This document shows, in pieces, positions 32,428 to 45,209 of a stretch of DNA of 64,000 nucleotides. The stretch's first letter is position 1, and every line of letters begins with the position of its first letter. The translations under genes and the position numbers were made by a program. The notes under the pieces are model-generated. The model worked only from the letters and a program-made list of their open reading frames with translations, did no database searches and had not been told where the DNA came from. The stretch spans positions 310,001 to 374,000 of the forward strand of contig NC_031475.1 of assembly GCF_000006565.2 (NCBI RefSeq). Direction: 5' to 3'. The DNA is from Toxoplasma gondii ME49. Taxonomy: Eukaryota; Apicomplexa; Conoidasida; Eucoccidiorida; Sarcocystidae.

Positions 32428-35400
32428 TGCGGCTACGAGAGTCAGACACAAAGCCTAAAAGCAGAACTTGTGCCGGAGAACGAAGCCACAGCAGTAACGA
32501 CACGCCGTGGAAGATTCAGTTGTTTCTGTCCCTTCGAAGAGCCCAAGGAGCTAAACCAAAGTGGAAACGCGAGGCAGCCGCTTGAGAACGCACGACAGAA
32601 GCTGAGCAATGCGCCGTCATCGTTTACGGAAGCCACTGTAGCGAAAGTTCCACTGCACATTGGAACGCTGCAGACGCTAACAGACGACGCTGACGCCCGC
32701 CTTCACAGTAAGACAGTCTTTCTTTACCTTATAACAATCCTGTCGAACTCCGGAGCGTCCGCATCTCTCTCGAAAACGCACACTGCACTGGCTGTCTGAC
32801 ACAGACAGTCGATTTCCAAAAGTGAATAACGCAAAATGTCGACACACGGGAGCGGCGACGAGATCCATAGGTCGAAGGCAAATGTTCAAAACGCACACAA
32901 TCTCAGAAAAACCAACAGATGGGAAAGGATGCACGGTAGACATGCAATCATCACCACCTCAAAAACTTCAGCGACCTCCTACCAGCAAATCAACGAGGAA
33001 GTTAGCTGGGTTCGCTGGAAAGCGACGAGTCGCTCGAGCACACAGATAGTAAGACGCAACAATCTGTTCAGCAGCTTTATCTAGAATAAGTGAGAAAACG
33101 AAGACTAATTTGAAAGAAATATGGTGCAGCTTACCCGCTTTTCTTAGTGGCACTCGATCAGCGAACCACTTCGAGCAGCGGTCCTGTCCGGTGGTCCAAC
33201 GGTACACAGTGACGATTGACGTTTTGCAGACTGTGTTCAAAAAACACAGTGACGACCTGATAATTCCTTTCACGACGTTTGTTTGCAACGAAATGTCGCA
33301 AAACGCTGGTGACATCTGTTACGATTAATCGTTCACGGGTCACTGCAACTGAATCAAAAGCTAAGAGTGAATTTCGATTCCGAGTACACCATAAAACACC
33401 AGGTGTGCCCCGAGTAGACTGACACATATAGGGTGTGTTCACAAATACAGGCTAGCACACTGAAACTTGGATCGGGCAAGCGCTGACTTCCGAGTCTCTT
33501 TTTGTGGTGGGCATCAGCTGTTTGTAGCAACAGCACCCCCATTCTTGCGGTGCGGGTACAGAAAAGTGACAAAACTGGGTCTTTCGCTGAATGAGGACTC
33601 CGTCGAAACAGAAAACAGTGACAACCGGTTTCGCCTGTGATACCCGCACCCGAATGACGGCTGTCGAACTCCACTTAAGGTACTTTGTCTTTGACACGTC
33701 ACAACAGTGTCGTTGCGGGGATCGCGCTTGATCTTCTGGATCTGATTTTTCCAAGTCGACACTGTGGAAATGGCAGTGCGAGACAAAAAAGGTTTCGACG
33801 AACTCCACCAACGAATCTTTACGGATGAGGAGCCAGGAAAGAAGGAACGACTTTTTTGGCAAGAGTAGTCGTGCTGCGAAGGTTCGGAGATCCGTTAGTG
33901 TAGAAGATCGAACCTAACACTAAACAATTTAGTACAACACGCACGCTTGTGCCTCTTACGCTGCACAGGAAAGGATCGATCTGCGACCGAGTGAACCAAC
34001 GTAGCAGATGTCTTCTGTAGAGTCGAAGGCGCAACTGTCCGTGTGGGCGAATTGGAACGAGGCAGCGCAGGCAGCTCCAGAAAGGTTGTTTCCATTGTGG
34101 AACATGAAGATCGTCCCGCAACTGTGACGTTGAAACGTGTACACGCGCAAGCAGATGGCGGTTATCGAGTGATGGCACTGCTAGGAGCATAACCGTGACG
34201 AATTCTCACAGACAGAAAAGATCTTGACTCTTTCAGATCTAAGAAAAGACACGGTTCCCCCCCGAGACCCGCGAATTATCCACTGATACCTACAGCTTAA
34301 GAAGGATTGCAAGTAATTACCAACCGTCCTCGGTGTGATTATGCCAAAGCGTGCATCTGTGCTCACACTCTGTTACATAATTAGAAGCTCACTTCCCCGC
34401 TGTGTTGGAAACTCTGAACGTGTCGAAGTTGATACTTGGTTGCAGGATTCCTCACTGTCAGAGAAAGCAGCTTCTATGCTTGTCATTCACAGGTAAAGCC
34501 CTTCTCTGTTTTTTCTCGCACTTTTTTCGATCATCGCTTGTACGCCCTGTGTAACAACAGTCCTGTCCTTTGTTTCAGCAGAAGCACTCTACCGAGCGTT
34601 CTACATTAGAATAAAGCAAAGCGCTTAAAGCTTGTGAGTAAAGTAGAAGCGAGAATGTCGGTCTCGGTACCGTAAATCCTGAGAAGAATCGAGTACCGCA
34701 AAAACTCAGAAGGTTCCTGTGAAAAGATAAGCCCCGATGTGCCAGCATCGAGGCAATTCACCTGAATCTGTGAGCAGTACAGAGCAACCAGGTTCTTTTC
34801 TGAAAATCCACTTCTGGACTTGGTGCAGACGAACCACTTGAAAACGAAGAACGCCGGCTCTGCGCGTGGTGCACGAAGACGCTGTCTTCCCTGCTCTTCT
34901 ACGTTTGTGTAGCGTCTCCTGTCTCTTGAAGGAGGAGACGGGATATAGCTCTGGCAAGGCAGCTGCTAGGCCTTCGCACAAGAAGAAAAACAGTGGATAC
35001 TAAAGGAGTGACGAATCGAGTTAGGGACGTCGATGCAGCGCAGAACGAGCATCGAGGAGCAAGCAGGTCGTGCGGTCGCCCGTGTCTCCCGCGACGGAGA
35101 CAAAAGAACTCAAAGCACACGCAGGTCTTGCTTTCTCTCGGACTTCTCCAGGAATGGGGATGCGCCACGGTGGTGGCAATCGTCATTGCTGCGTTCTGTC
35201 CGTTTCCCTGGCTGCGGAAAAAGCCGTACTTTTGTGTTCACCTCAGAACCAGCTGTCGCTTCTAACTGAGTTTTCGAGATAGGAAGCCCCCCTCCCCCCC
35301 GCACAGTTACGTGAGGTGTTTCTCGTTTTCAGACGGACAAATTGCTTCTCACTCTTTTCCGTGTGACACATCCAAAGAATTGTGCCATAAACAAGTCCCG

Positions 35401-35617
35401 TAGTTCACAACAATCTCTCCTGCCGCCCCCGCTCGTCGTCTCTCAGCTGTCACACCACTCAATGTCACCCCCTGTTCGTGCTGTTCCCGTCGACTTTTCG
35501 ACCTGCCGTCTTTCCATTTTTCTCGACTCTTTTCTTTCCTCCCCTTTCTCCCGCGTCCCTCCCTTCGTTCTCTCCGTTCATTTCCATCCTCTCCCAAGTT
35601 CTTTGCCCTGAGAAACA
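32428..35617. other. Divergent promoter region, 3.2 kb
   Basis: It lies between the divergent 1,298-aa gene and the ABC transporter gene, so it should carry both promoters and leaders. The plus strand is open from 32461 to 32799 without a motif. From 32840 to 35300 there are only short frames in a composition unlike the spliced genes (no long pyrimidine tracts, few TGCATGC). A C-rich stretch (CCCCCCTCCCCCCCC) lies at about 35287-35301. No WGAGACG was noticed near either start. Confidence 0.6.
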
Positions 35618-38600
35618 ATGCGCTTGTCGCCAGTGCCGCTTCGGCGGCGCGGCCCACGCGTAGACGCGCCAACCTGCGTGAGGTGTATGTACCCCTGGCC
35701 AGGAAGGCGCGTCATGTCTCGTGTCAGTTTTGAGAACCCAAACAGAGCGCAGAAAGCCAGTTTCGCTTCACCTGAGGCGCTTGCCATGTGGTCTGTGCCA
35801 AGAAGACATACGGCAGACGGTTTCTGTCTCGCGAGAGACAGGCGGAGGACGTTGTCAACGCTCCTCTCTTGTCAGTTTGAGGCTTCCCCTGCGCTTGGTC
35901 AGCGAGACCGCTTTTCGCCTGTTTCTCCTGGTTTCCTCTCAGCTCCATCAGGTGTTCTTCCGTCCTTCTGTTTACCTCGAACTTTCCCACTGACGCAGTT
36001 GTGTCAGTCTCCGCTGGCTCTTCAGAGTCTCGGCTTCAGTTTCTCTTCTTCGCCACTGGCGACGGGGCCTGAGGCTGTTCGCCTGCTTGCACCATCTCCT
36101 TCGATCGTCCGTCTCTCTCGTTTCCCGCTCTCCACTTTGTGTCATTCGACTGCCTTTCTCTTGTCTCCTTCCTCTAAGGCTGCCCCGTCTGTACGTTCTT
36201 CCTTTTCTCCTCCCGCGTCTCCAGTCCATGCCAGCGCGCCTCCCTCTTCTTCTCCTCATCCCGCTGCTTCTCTTCATCCGTCTTCATCCCCCTCTCCGTC
36301 CTCTTCGTCCCCATCTCCGTCCTCCTCTTCTGCGTCTTCTTCCTCCAACTCGGATTCGTCTGAAGGCTCTCTGCGTGTTTTGTGGAGGCTGATGGAGCAC
36401 GAGCAGCTTCGTCTCTTCTTGGTTCTGCTTGCGATTCTGTTGAGCAGTGCAGCGCAGATGCTGTTCCCCCTCTACCTCGGACGCGTAGTCGATCGCTTCT
36501 CGAAACAGTCTCCTGTCTCCGCTCCGTCTCCTTCGTCGATGCTCGCTGCTTCGTCTTGTGGCGACTTGTCTCCTGCTCCGTCCCCCTCCTCCTCTTCCTC
36601 CTCTTCTTCGGGTGCCTCCTCTCCTCATCCGCCTGCCCAGAGAGAGGCCGCTGCGCATCCGAATGTGGGCGAAGATGCAGAGGAAAGAGGACAATGCGGT
36701 ACAGAAACGCGAGCAGGAGGGGACGCGGAAGAGGCGAAGAAAACAACGCCTTCTTCTGTGGCTCCCAGACCGGCTTCGCCTCAACAGGCTCTCCTCCTCG
36801 GATCGATCTCTGCTGTCGACAACGGCGCGCTGATCTGCGGAGCGCTGCTCTTTCTTGGCGCTGCGACGTCCTTCCTTCGCCTCCTTCTCCTGGAGACGAC
36901 TGTGAGCGAAGATGGAGCCTCATCGAAAGCAAAGAGAAAGAAACAAAGGCATCGAGCTGGTCAATGTGTCAAACGCTTTTTTTTCGTCTTCTCGCTGTCT
37001 AAACGTAACACTGCGGACTGCTCTGTATCGAAAATGCTTCCACTGCTCGCTTGTCTCCTCTCTCTCTCTCTCTGCAGTTGTCTATCCAAACAGTCTGACG
37101 ACCTGTACGTAACGAAGTAGAGCTTGCTGTCCATCTGGGACCCAGCTGTCGATCTTCTTCAGGAATCCGACAGAGCTGTCTGCTTCCTTTTCCGCGGGGA
37201 AAACGCGTTTTTCTCTGCCTCCTTTTGCCTTTCTCCCTCTCCGTCTTCCATTCGACATCGTGTCGGACGCCCTCTCGAGTTTCCTGAACTGCTGCTGTGC
37301 ATGCGGACGTTTGACATTGTGCGCAGATCGAGAGAATTGCCGCGCGTCTACGCTTAAAGTATTTTTCGCATCTTCTGGGGGAACCGACGACCCGCTTTTC
37401 TCTCGAAAGTTCAGGCGTCCTTCTCAATCGTCTTTCAAGTGCGTTAAACTTCTCTTCTACGTGCCATGCGTCTCTCGCTTTCTCTCCTTCTCCTTCGCCT
37501 TCTCACTTGCTCCCTTCTCCTCCCTTCTTCTGCGTTCTTTCGTCTGTCTGCACAGGAGCAGTCTCTTTCTTCTTGTCCCCTGCGCCGGTAGAGAGACGAG
37601 ACGCTTATGCCTCCAGTGGGGATTGTGGGGTCGAAGCCTACACCTTCGGAAATCTGCTTTGTTGTCGCTTCTGCTTTCCCCTGCCTCATGCTTTGTGTGA
37701 AAGGGTCTCCCGTTCCTGCCCTTTTCCGCGTCGCTTTCACAAGAACGAGTTGTGTCTGTGTCGGGCTTCTCGCTGGCTTCGTTGTAGGCGTCCGTTTCCG
37801 ATCGTAGCTGTGTGCTCGGCTTCTCAGGTATCTCGCTGGCTATTGTCTTCCCGTTACCACCCTTGCTTCCACTTTGTCTCTCGATTTTTCTTCCAGTTTG
37901 AAGTTCCATTTCTTTGCATGCAGCGGAAGTTACGCAGACCAGCCGCATCCTCATCGACCTCTCCTTCGGCATTCGCTGCGCCATCTCTGCTTTTGTCGGT
38001 ATGCTTGAAAAACGGACTTATTCGTCGCCAGTCTGCGTCCGCTCCTTCCTTTTTCACTTCGTCTCTGTGTTCTTCTCTTCCGCGCTCTCCGGTCTCCTCC
38101 TCCCCCTCATCTCCGCCCTCCTCTTGTTCACTTCTCGTCCTCTCTTCTCCTCTCCGTTGTATTTTCTGGATTCTTCAGTGTGTTCTTCTCTCTCCTCCAG
38201 TTCGCTTCTCGAGTTTCTTGTTTTCTCTTCTCCCTCTGCTTCGTCTCTGCTGTCCGCCGCAGAATGTCGCGCTGTCGACCTCACCCTCACCCTCCGTCGC
38301 TCCCTGTTCTTTCTCCGAACTGCATGCATTTCAGGAGTCGTCGCAGCCTCCTCGTTGGCACCGACTTCGTTTCTTCTCTCGCTTCTGCTGCCGACGGCGG
38401 CTGTGGGGTTCCTCTTGCGAGCGACTGCGAAATGTTCGCGCCGCCTCCAGAGGGCGCAGACGCATGCACTGTCTTCGACACTCGCCGACGCCGCGCAGAT
38501 CTTGCAAAATCGAAAGTCGGTTCGAACTCTGAATGCGGAGGCCCTGGAACTTTCAAAGTTCAACGCAGGCGTGAGCGGCAAGACAGAACGAAAGAGGACT

Positions 38601-40016
38601 CGAGATAGAACGCGAAAGAACGAGAAGGAAGCGCAGAGGGGGAGAAAGGGAACCGAGATGAAAACACCCTTCCAGAAGGAGGGCGGAAGACCAGACAGAG
38701 ACAGAAAGCGAGGCGCGAGGCCTACACTGACACGGAAAAGAATCTGGTTCTTTGTTTCGAGGCCGACAGACAGTCGCGAGAGCAATGGCTGAAGGACATC
38801 TTTAAAGAAGAGAAAGTAACAGCACCCGGGGAAGGTTAGTTGACTAGACGCCGCCAGGTAGAGCGTGACCTAGTCCCTGTACAGACAGCGAGTTGTGTTC
38901 ACCTCGTTAGCGTCGTCTTTGAGATGTCTCTCTGCACATTCTAGTAATAACATGTTAACTGGGTTTCCTTCCGGCTCGGCTCGAGGCCTTCTCACCATGA
39001 TGAAAACAAACGCATGTGGAGAGAAAGGGATGGCAACCGCGTCTTCGAACTGTCTTGAGACATCGCATGGAAGGAAGAATGTCCAGAGCAAAGGCGCAGA
39101 AACGCGTCTCGCTTCTCGACATACAACTTGGGGAGGCGTCCGAACGCTGCGCGGGGGCGGGGGGAGGGGGATAACGCGAGCGTCGACAGGAGACAAGGAA
39201 GAAGAAAATGGAGGAAAGCAGAGCAGGCGGGGCATCCGATGCTGAGGAGTGAAGCAGGTCCAAGCGTACAAAGACTGAGTGTGTCATCTGCATACCTAAG
39301 GAGGAACTTGGGGAAAACGGGGACTTGCACGAGAAGAGATAAAGAGACAACCCAAAGAGAGACGACAGAACATGAAAGAGAGAGAGGCTAGACGGACAGC
39401 GCAGGAGGCCAGAGGAAACAAGCAGAGGGAAAGAGACCCACTGAAGAGGAGAGAGAAGACAAAGAAGATACAAGAGACATCACTGGAGAAAGGAAAGGTT
39501 GCGTGAGAGAACAGAGAGAGGAAACTGAGAAAGGGAAGCGTTGGTGTTTCCTGTCTTTTTCAGTTAGAGGGAGTCTACAAAGTAGCACGACGCAGCGCCG
39601 TCGCTGTCGGTGCGCGGCATGGACTCGTTTTCGCTCTCGGGGGAGGCTTTCTTTTGCATGTCATTCAACGAGCAGGCAGCTTCATTTCCGCCGGTGAGAG
39701 ATTCTCTTTCTCGCGGTGTTCCTTTCTTCCGCCGGCCACTGCTCCTTCTACTCGCCCTTTGTTCTTTCACCCTCCTCTCTCACTTCCCTCCTTTCTTCCG
39801 GTCACTTCTCATTCTTCTTCCTTTCCTTCTTTGGTCCTTCTCGTTTCAATGCTCCTGCCCTTCTGACGCGTGTATGGAGCTCGAGACTGGACTGGCGCGT
39901 CCTTGAGAGTCCCCAAGTGCATGATACGGTGGAATAATAAATACCTATAATTATACTTCCATATATATATATATATATACATATATATTATATATAATAT
40001 ATATCTATATACATAT

Positions 40017-40047
<31 letters not shown>

Positions 40048-43000
40048 GTATGCCCGCATGCAGATGTGTGCATATATGCATATATATATATATATATGTA
40101 TATATGTATATACATATGCATTTTCTGTCTTTCCATTGCATACGTGTGCAGGTTGTTGTAGACCCATCTTGTCTGGTGCGACCGTCTGCGCGTGTCTAGG
40201 TTTAGACGGCAGCGTTGAGATGGGCGTTTTAAGATTGCCTCGAGTCTCGCCGCATCCCTGTTGTCGCAGTCCAATGCGGCGGAGTTGAAATACATCATTT
40301 CTTGCCATTTCGAGTGTGTCCTGTGACAGGGGCGCTGTCTCTTGGAGACGTCACAGCTCTCGCCATGTACTGCGTCATGGCAGGCTCGTCTCTGCAAGGC
40401 TGCGTGACGGCCTACGGGGATGTTCACCGAACGCTGGGCACCGCAGGAAACGTTCTGAGTGCTCTCGCTCAGTCCGCGTCTGACGAGAAGCGACCTGGAG
40501 GCGTCGCTACAAAAGCGGCTTTCAAACGACGCCTTTCTCCTCTCTTCGCGTCTTCCACTTCTTCCTCGCCTGCGTCCTCTCCTTCTTCTTCGTCTGGTTC
40601 TCTCTCTCCTTCTTCTGGGTGGGGTCTAGGTCGTACACCTGGTTGTGGGAGAGCGAGAGGAATGGACGTTACTTTTAAAAATGTCCATTTCGCTTATCCG
40701 GATCGGCTGGCGCAGCCTGTGCTTCGTGGCGTGGACTTGCATGTGCCATCTGGAGCTTTTCTTGGTATTTTAGGTAATGAAAATAACGCAAAAGAATTCG
40801 CCTTCTCCTCGCCCTGGTGTATGTCGCACTCGTCGTAGGCCGTGAAAGAGCTGGACCTCAGTATGCTACCATATAGTACGGTTCCCCCAGTATCCGTAAT
40901 ACCTTGGAGGCGCTAGAATGAGGGAATGCCGGCAGGCCTCGTATCAGCAGAAAGAGGAAACGACTGCACCGGTGCGAGCAGGGTCAGGACCATTGTCGAC
41001 TGCGAGCGGCGCTTTCGAGTTTTGTCTTACCTTCTACAGTCTCGTCGCTTGCAAGGCCCCTTTCACTAGTTCCTCTGAACGACTTCCCTCACATGTCCGA
41101 GCGCGCAGATGCAGAAAACATGGACAAAGCGATGCAAGAAGTTTTCTCGTTTCCTACCAACATGGAGGGACATACCCGCAGACATAAACTTGAGAAACAA
41201 CACAGATGCCGCAAAACTATATGCACAAATATATATATATATATATATATGTAATGGAGATGAAGATACATGTGCGATATGTATCAAGATATACATGTAA
41301 GTATACATACGTGTATATATATATATATATGTATATGTATATTGGAAAGTGTAGAGAGTAACAGAGTAGACTTATAGAGCTGTGCGAGTATCTGTTCCTT
41401 CGGTGCTTGGATGTGGAGTCTCCCAGAAAGACGAAATTTTTCTCTGCATGTGCGGCATCTCTGCGTTGTTGTCTTTGCTGTCTGTCTCGACGATGTCTCG
41501 CCTGTTTCTTCCCTTGGTGTTGTCTCTCTTCCTGAGCTTCTCTGTTTTCTCTCGTATTTCTGCCTCCTTGTATGTCACGTATGTTGTCTCACCTGCATCG
41601 GTAATCTCCGTTGTGTTTTGCCCTTCCTCGTTGACATTTTCTTCTTTTTTCCAGGTCCCAGCGGCAGTGGAAAGTCTACTCTCGCTGCCCTTCTTCTGCG
41701 GCTCTACGAGCCAGAAGAGGGTGAAATTCGATTCAACAACACACCGATTGGGAGCCTCGATTCTCAATTTGTGCGAAGCCTTGTACGTTTTTTTTCGAGA
41801 GCAAACCTACCACCAGTGCAAGGAAGGTGAACGCAGACCGTGGAGCTGTCCCCGCCTCAGTCGTTGTTTCAACTGTCTTCGTCTTGGGCTTCTCCACCTC
41901 GTCTTCACGGTACTCTGTTTCTCTTCTTCACTTGTCTCTCGTGTCATGTTTCCTGCGTTTCGATCGTCTGCGAACTCTCGTCACCACTGTTCGTACACTG
42001 CGTGTGAACAAAGGTTTCCGCTGCCTCTGTGTCTCTGCTGTCTCTCTTCCCCGCGACTGCATCAGGTCTGCCGAGAGTGACTTCCAGACTGTGCTCGTTC
42101 AGTGAAAGGAAAAGTCCCGATGGCTGAGGAGGCACCGGGCGCTCTCATCTCTGCAGACAAAGTGCAGATTCGTCTCGACACTGATCGAGGAAACCTCGTT
42201 CGATTCTCTTTTCTCGCGTTTGTTTCATTGCAGATCTCTCCCGTCACTCAAGAGAACCTCTTGCTGGCGAAGAGCGTGAGAGAGAATGTGGAGTACTCGG
42301 TGCATGCAGACGACTTGTTGAACGCCACACAAAGTGGGTCCTCCTCGGAGATGCCGGAAGGAAAGCAAGAAACGTTTCTGTATTCTTCTGTGCTTTCCTC
42401 GTTTTTCAACGACATTTTGCTTCTTTAAACGAACTTGCTCGCGGCGTGTGTTCAGTTCACTATTCACGTTCCCTTTGCTCTCCGTCTCAAAAGCTTTTCC
42501 TCGTTTTCTCTGTCCTCTCATCGTTTTCCTTCTCTCCGTTCTGCGTTGGCCTCTCTCCGCTTCCCGTCGCTTGCAGCGTCACAAGGCCTTCTCTCGTCGT
42601 GCTCCTCTCTGTCTCTCTGTGTCTCTCCTCGCGCGCGTCTTCTGCGGGGCTCCTCCGTTTCTCTCCGTTTGTCTGCTCAGCTTTTTTCCTGTCTTCTTGG
42701 TCGTCTCTCTCTGTCTCTCTCGCCCTGCGGCCTCTGTGTCACTTCGCTGCTGCTTTTGGCCTCCTCCTCTCCTCCATTTGTTCGTCCGAAGTCCTCGATG
42801 TTCCTTCCAGCGTCGCCGGCGGAACTTGCCCGGCGAGTCGACGCAGCGTGCCGCCTCGCAGCGGTCTCCGAATTCGTCTCCCAGCTTCCCGAGCAACTTG
42901 AAACGCTTCTCGACGAAGACGCGCTTTCGCTCTCAGGTGAAAATGCACATGCATTCAACGAACCTTGTCGTATCGAAGGTCTGCGGTCCGTGGTATCAGG

Positions 43001-45209
43001 TGACATGACTCTCCCTTGCTGCTCTTTCCTTTTTCAAGCAACGCGGAAGCGCCTTGAGGCCATATCTTCTCCCTCTTGAAACGAAGCGAATCTCCGTCTG
43101 CGGCACGGAGACATCTCCTGTGATGAGAGCCAGTGTCCAAGGCACAGCCCGCTGAGCACCGCAGGCGTCTGAGCGCCGCAGGCGTCTGAGCGCCGCAGGC
43201 GTCTGAGCGCCGCAGGCGTCTGAGCGCCGCATGCGTCTGAGCACCGCATGCGTCTGAGCGCCGAACGCTTTGATTGTTTTCCTTTTCTTTGTCTTTTTTT
43301 TGGGACGTGCGTGAACCTTCCCAAGCCACTGTGTCGCCTGTGTCTTCCTGGAACATGTCCTCTTCTCACGGAAGGGATTTGTCGTTCAGAGCGCGTCGCC
43401 TCGCTGTCGCGAGCCATTTCTTGGTGCATGCGTCGAGATCCTGCGGGGTCGTTCGGAAGGCCGGCAGACCGCTCGCCTTTGTGTCTTTCGAACGCAAAAG
43501 GTCCGCGAGAAAAAGATCCGAATCGCTATTCCCTGAGCACGCACACTCATCCATCGAAGCTCTTCTTTTCTCTCGTCTCAGGCGGACAACGACAGCGCAT
43601 CTGTCTCGCTCGAGCTCTCTGTCGCCTAGCTCCTTCTTCTCCTGCTTCTGCTTCTTCTCGCGAACTTCCCTCGGCTTCCCTTTGCGGCGAAGAGACGCGA
43701 GGACCTTCTCTGCTTCTTCTCGACGAAGCGACATCTGCGCTGGATGTACCAACAGAGCGGCAAGTGCTCGGCCATGTAACGCAGGTCCGTTTTTTTTCTC
43801 ACTGTTTCCTTTCCCTGTTTCCTGCATCTCTCGAGTCTCTCTCGGGATGTGGAGACAGGGTGTTGCCGGTCTCGCTCGAACTCGACTCTCGGCTTCGTAC
43901 CTTCTTCGCCGCATGCGCTCGCGCGTCTCTGGGAGAGAAGGCGGCAAGACACCCTGCAAGTGCCTCCGTGGACAAAGGGCTGTGTCTCTTCTTTTTCATG
44001 CTTTCCCTGTCGTTTGTGCGTCGTCGTTCTCCGTTCTTTGCTTCTTCGGTGTATCGGCGTCTCTCTTTTTCTTCTGCCTGTGTTTGCGCATCTCTTCCCG
44101 GGTCCTCATTCTCGCTTTCTGCTCTCGTCTTTCTCTCTTCGTCTCGTCGCAGGCGCTCGAAGGGAGAACGGCGATTTTCATCACTCATCGACTGAGCGTT
44201 TTGGACTTCGTTGACCATGTGGCGGTGAGTCCGACGCGGATTTGCGGCTCGACAAAAGGGAACAATTCTTCGGCTTCCTTCGCACACCGTCTGCTGTTCT
44301 CTCTCGTTTCTTCTGAACGAGAAAATACGAAACCGCGTTACGTCCTGTGAAAACGCATCCTCGTACCGCAAGAGCGTTCTGGAGTTTTAGTCATTTGCGG
44401 TACGCTTTTTTCTGGTCGCCTGTCTCTGTTGTGTTCCATGTGTGTATCCTCTGTACGACTTGGCGCGGCTTCTTTTTCTGGGCGTCCTGCAGGTGATGAG
44501 TGAAGGCCGCGTCGTCCAAAGTGGAGAGAAGGCGGCTGTCCTTGCGGCGCCTTGCAGCGAACTCCGCCACATGTGAGTTTTCGTTTCTTTCTCTTCTCGT
44601 TGTCCGCTCTTGCTTCTCGGTTCTTCTCTGTTTCTCTCACCTTCTTCCTGTAGTCGGGACAACCGACTGAAAACGCTCGTCTCTCTTCTCTTTGTCTGCT
44701 GCCCTTATACCGACTCGTGCATGTATATAATATGGAGGTTTTCGCAGTCTTTTTTCCACGATGCAAACCGCAGTTCTCTGTCGAGGTGCCGCAGGCTACT
44801 GTGGGGGGTATGGAGGGATTTCTCAGCGAGTTCGATGTTGCTGCGGAAAAGAGGCAAACGGTGGTTCTCGATCTTTTCTGCGCAGCAAAGTCGAACTTCG
44901 GCAGACAACAGTTCTCGCTCCTGTCGTTTTCAGTCCCTGCGACTCCTTCTGTGGGTGGCCTGGAATTCCCCTGGACCTTCAATAATCTGTATAAGGTGAC
45001 CGTGTCGATTTGCCCCAAGTCGACATGTCGACATTCGTCTTGTCCCTTCAAAGTCTTCGTTGCAAGGAACCTTTTCTTCTCCAGCGCAGAACACAAATCA
45101 CTCCAGCGTGCATCTCGCTTTCAGAGAGCTTCTGGTGCAGTTGCTGAAAGACCAAAAAGGAGATCGAACGCGAGTTGCCTCTCTGCGCAGGTCCCCCGCT
45201 TCGCTCTGA
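35618..45209 (+). CDS. ABC half-transporter, ABCB/TAP type, probably mitochondrial
   Basis: ATP-driven membrane exporter with one membrane domain and one nucleotide-binding domain; it would act as a dimer. Exons: 35618-36901, 37327-37438, 37924-37998, 38335-38570, 39564-39693, 40330-40773, 41655-41782, 42234-42333, 42811-42936, 43582-43784, 44153-44224, 44493-44572 and 45125-45209. All phases join, giving 1,024 aa. The N-terminal ~255 residues start Arg-rich (MRLSPVPLRRRG), like a mitochondrial presequence, then turn Ser-rich. TM1 begins at ~259 (LFLVLLAILLSSAAQ), and an unusual Ser/Pro/Glu loop precedes TM2 (ALICGALLFLGAATSFL). LLNRLSTEVTQTSRILID crosses one splice site. NBD motifs: FAYPDR (A-loop), GPSGSGKST at ~761, Q-loop TQEN, LSGGQRQR at ~878, LLLLDEATSALD at ~925, H-loop THRLS. 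Alternatively the gene stops at TGA 44574-44576 (997 aa). The family is clear; the mitochondrial location and ABCB8/10-like role are inferred. Confidence 0.88.
39957..40120. repeat. (TA)n block in ABC transporter intron
   Basis: TA-rich stretch with TGCATGC spacers inside intron 39694-40329. Confidence 0.92.
41228..41342. repeat. Two (TA)n tracts in ABC transporter intron
   Basis: Tracts at 41228-41252 and 41311-41342 lie inside intron 40774-41654, between the exons that share the Walker A glycine. Confidence 0.9.
43152..43263. repeat. 17-bp minisatellite, ~6.6 copies
   Basis: The unit CTGAGCGCCGCAGGCGT is repeated in perfect register. The first and sixth copies have A for G at one site, and the fifth and sixth have T in place of G (CATGCGT). 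It lies in intron 42937-43581 of the ABC gene. Because 17 is not a multiple of 3, it cycles through all frames and gives open but spurious minus-strand frames. Confidence 0.95.

Noticed and set aside
33452..34190. Possible decayed Tc1/mariner-like transposase on the minus strand
   Set aside because: A segment (AKPVVTVFCFDGVLIQ) faintly recalls the mariner core, but the catalytic DE-x-W and D-N-A-x-x-H signatures, the helix-turn-helix and terminal inverted repeats were not found.
42955..43429. Minus-strand ORFs with repeated RRSDACGAQTPAAL units
   Set aside because: Created by the 17-bp minisatellite. A 17-nt period cycles the frame, and the region is an intron on the coding strand.
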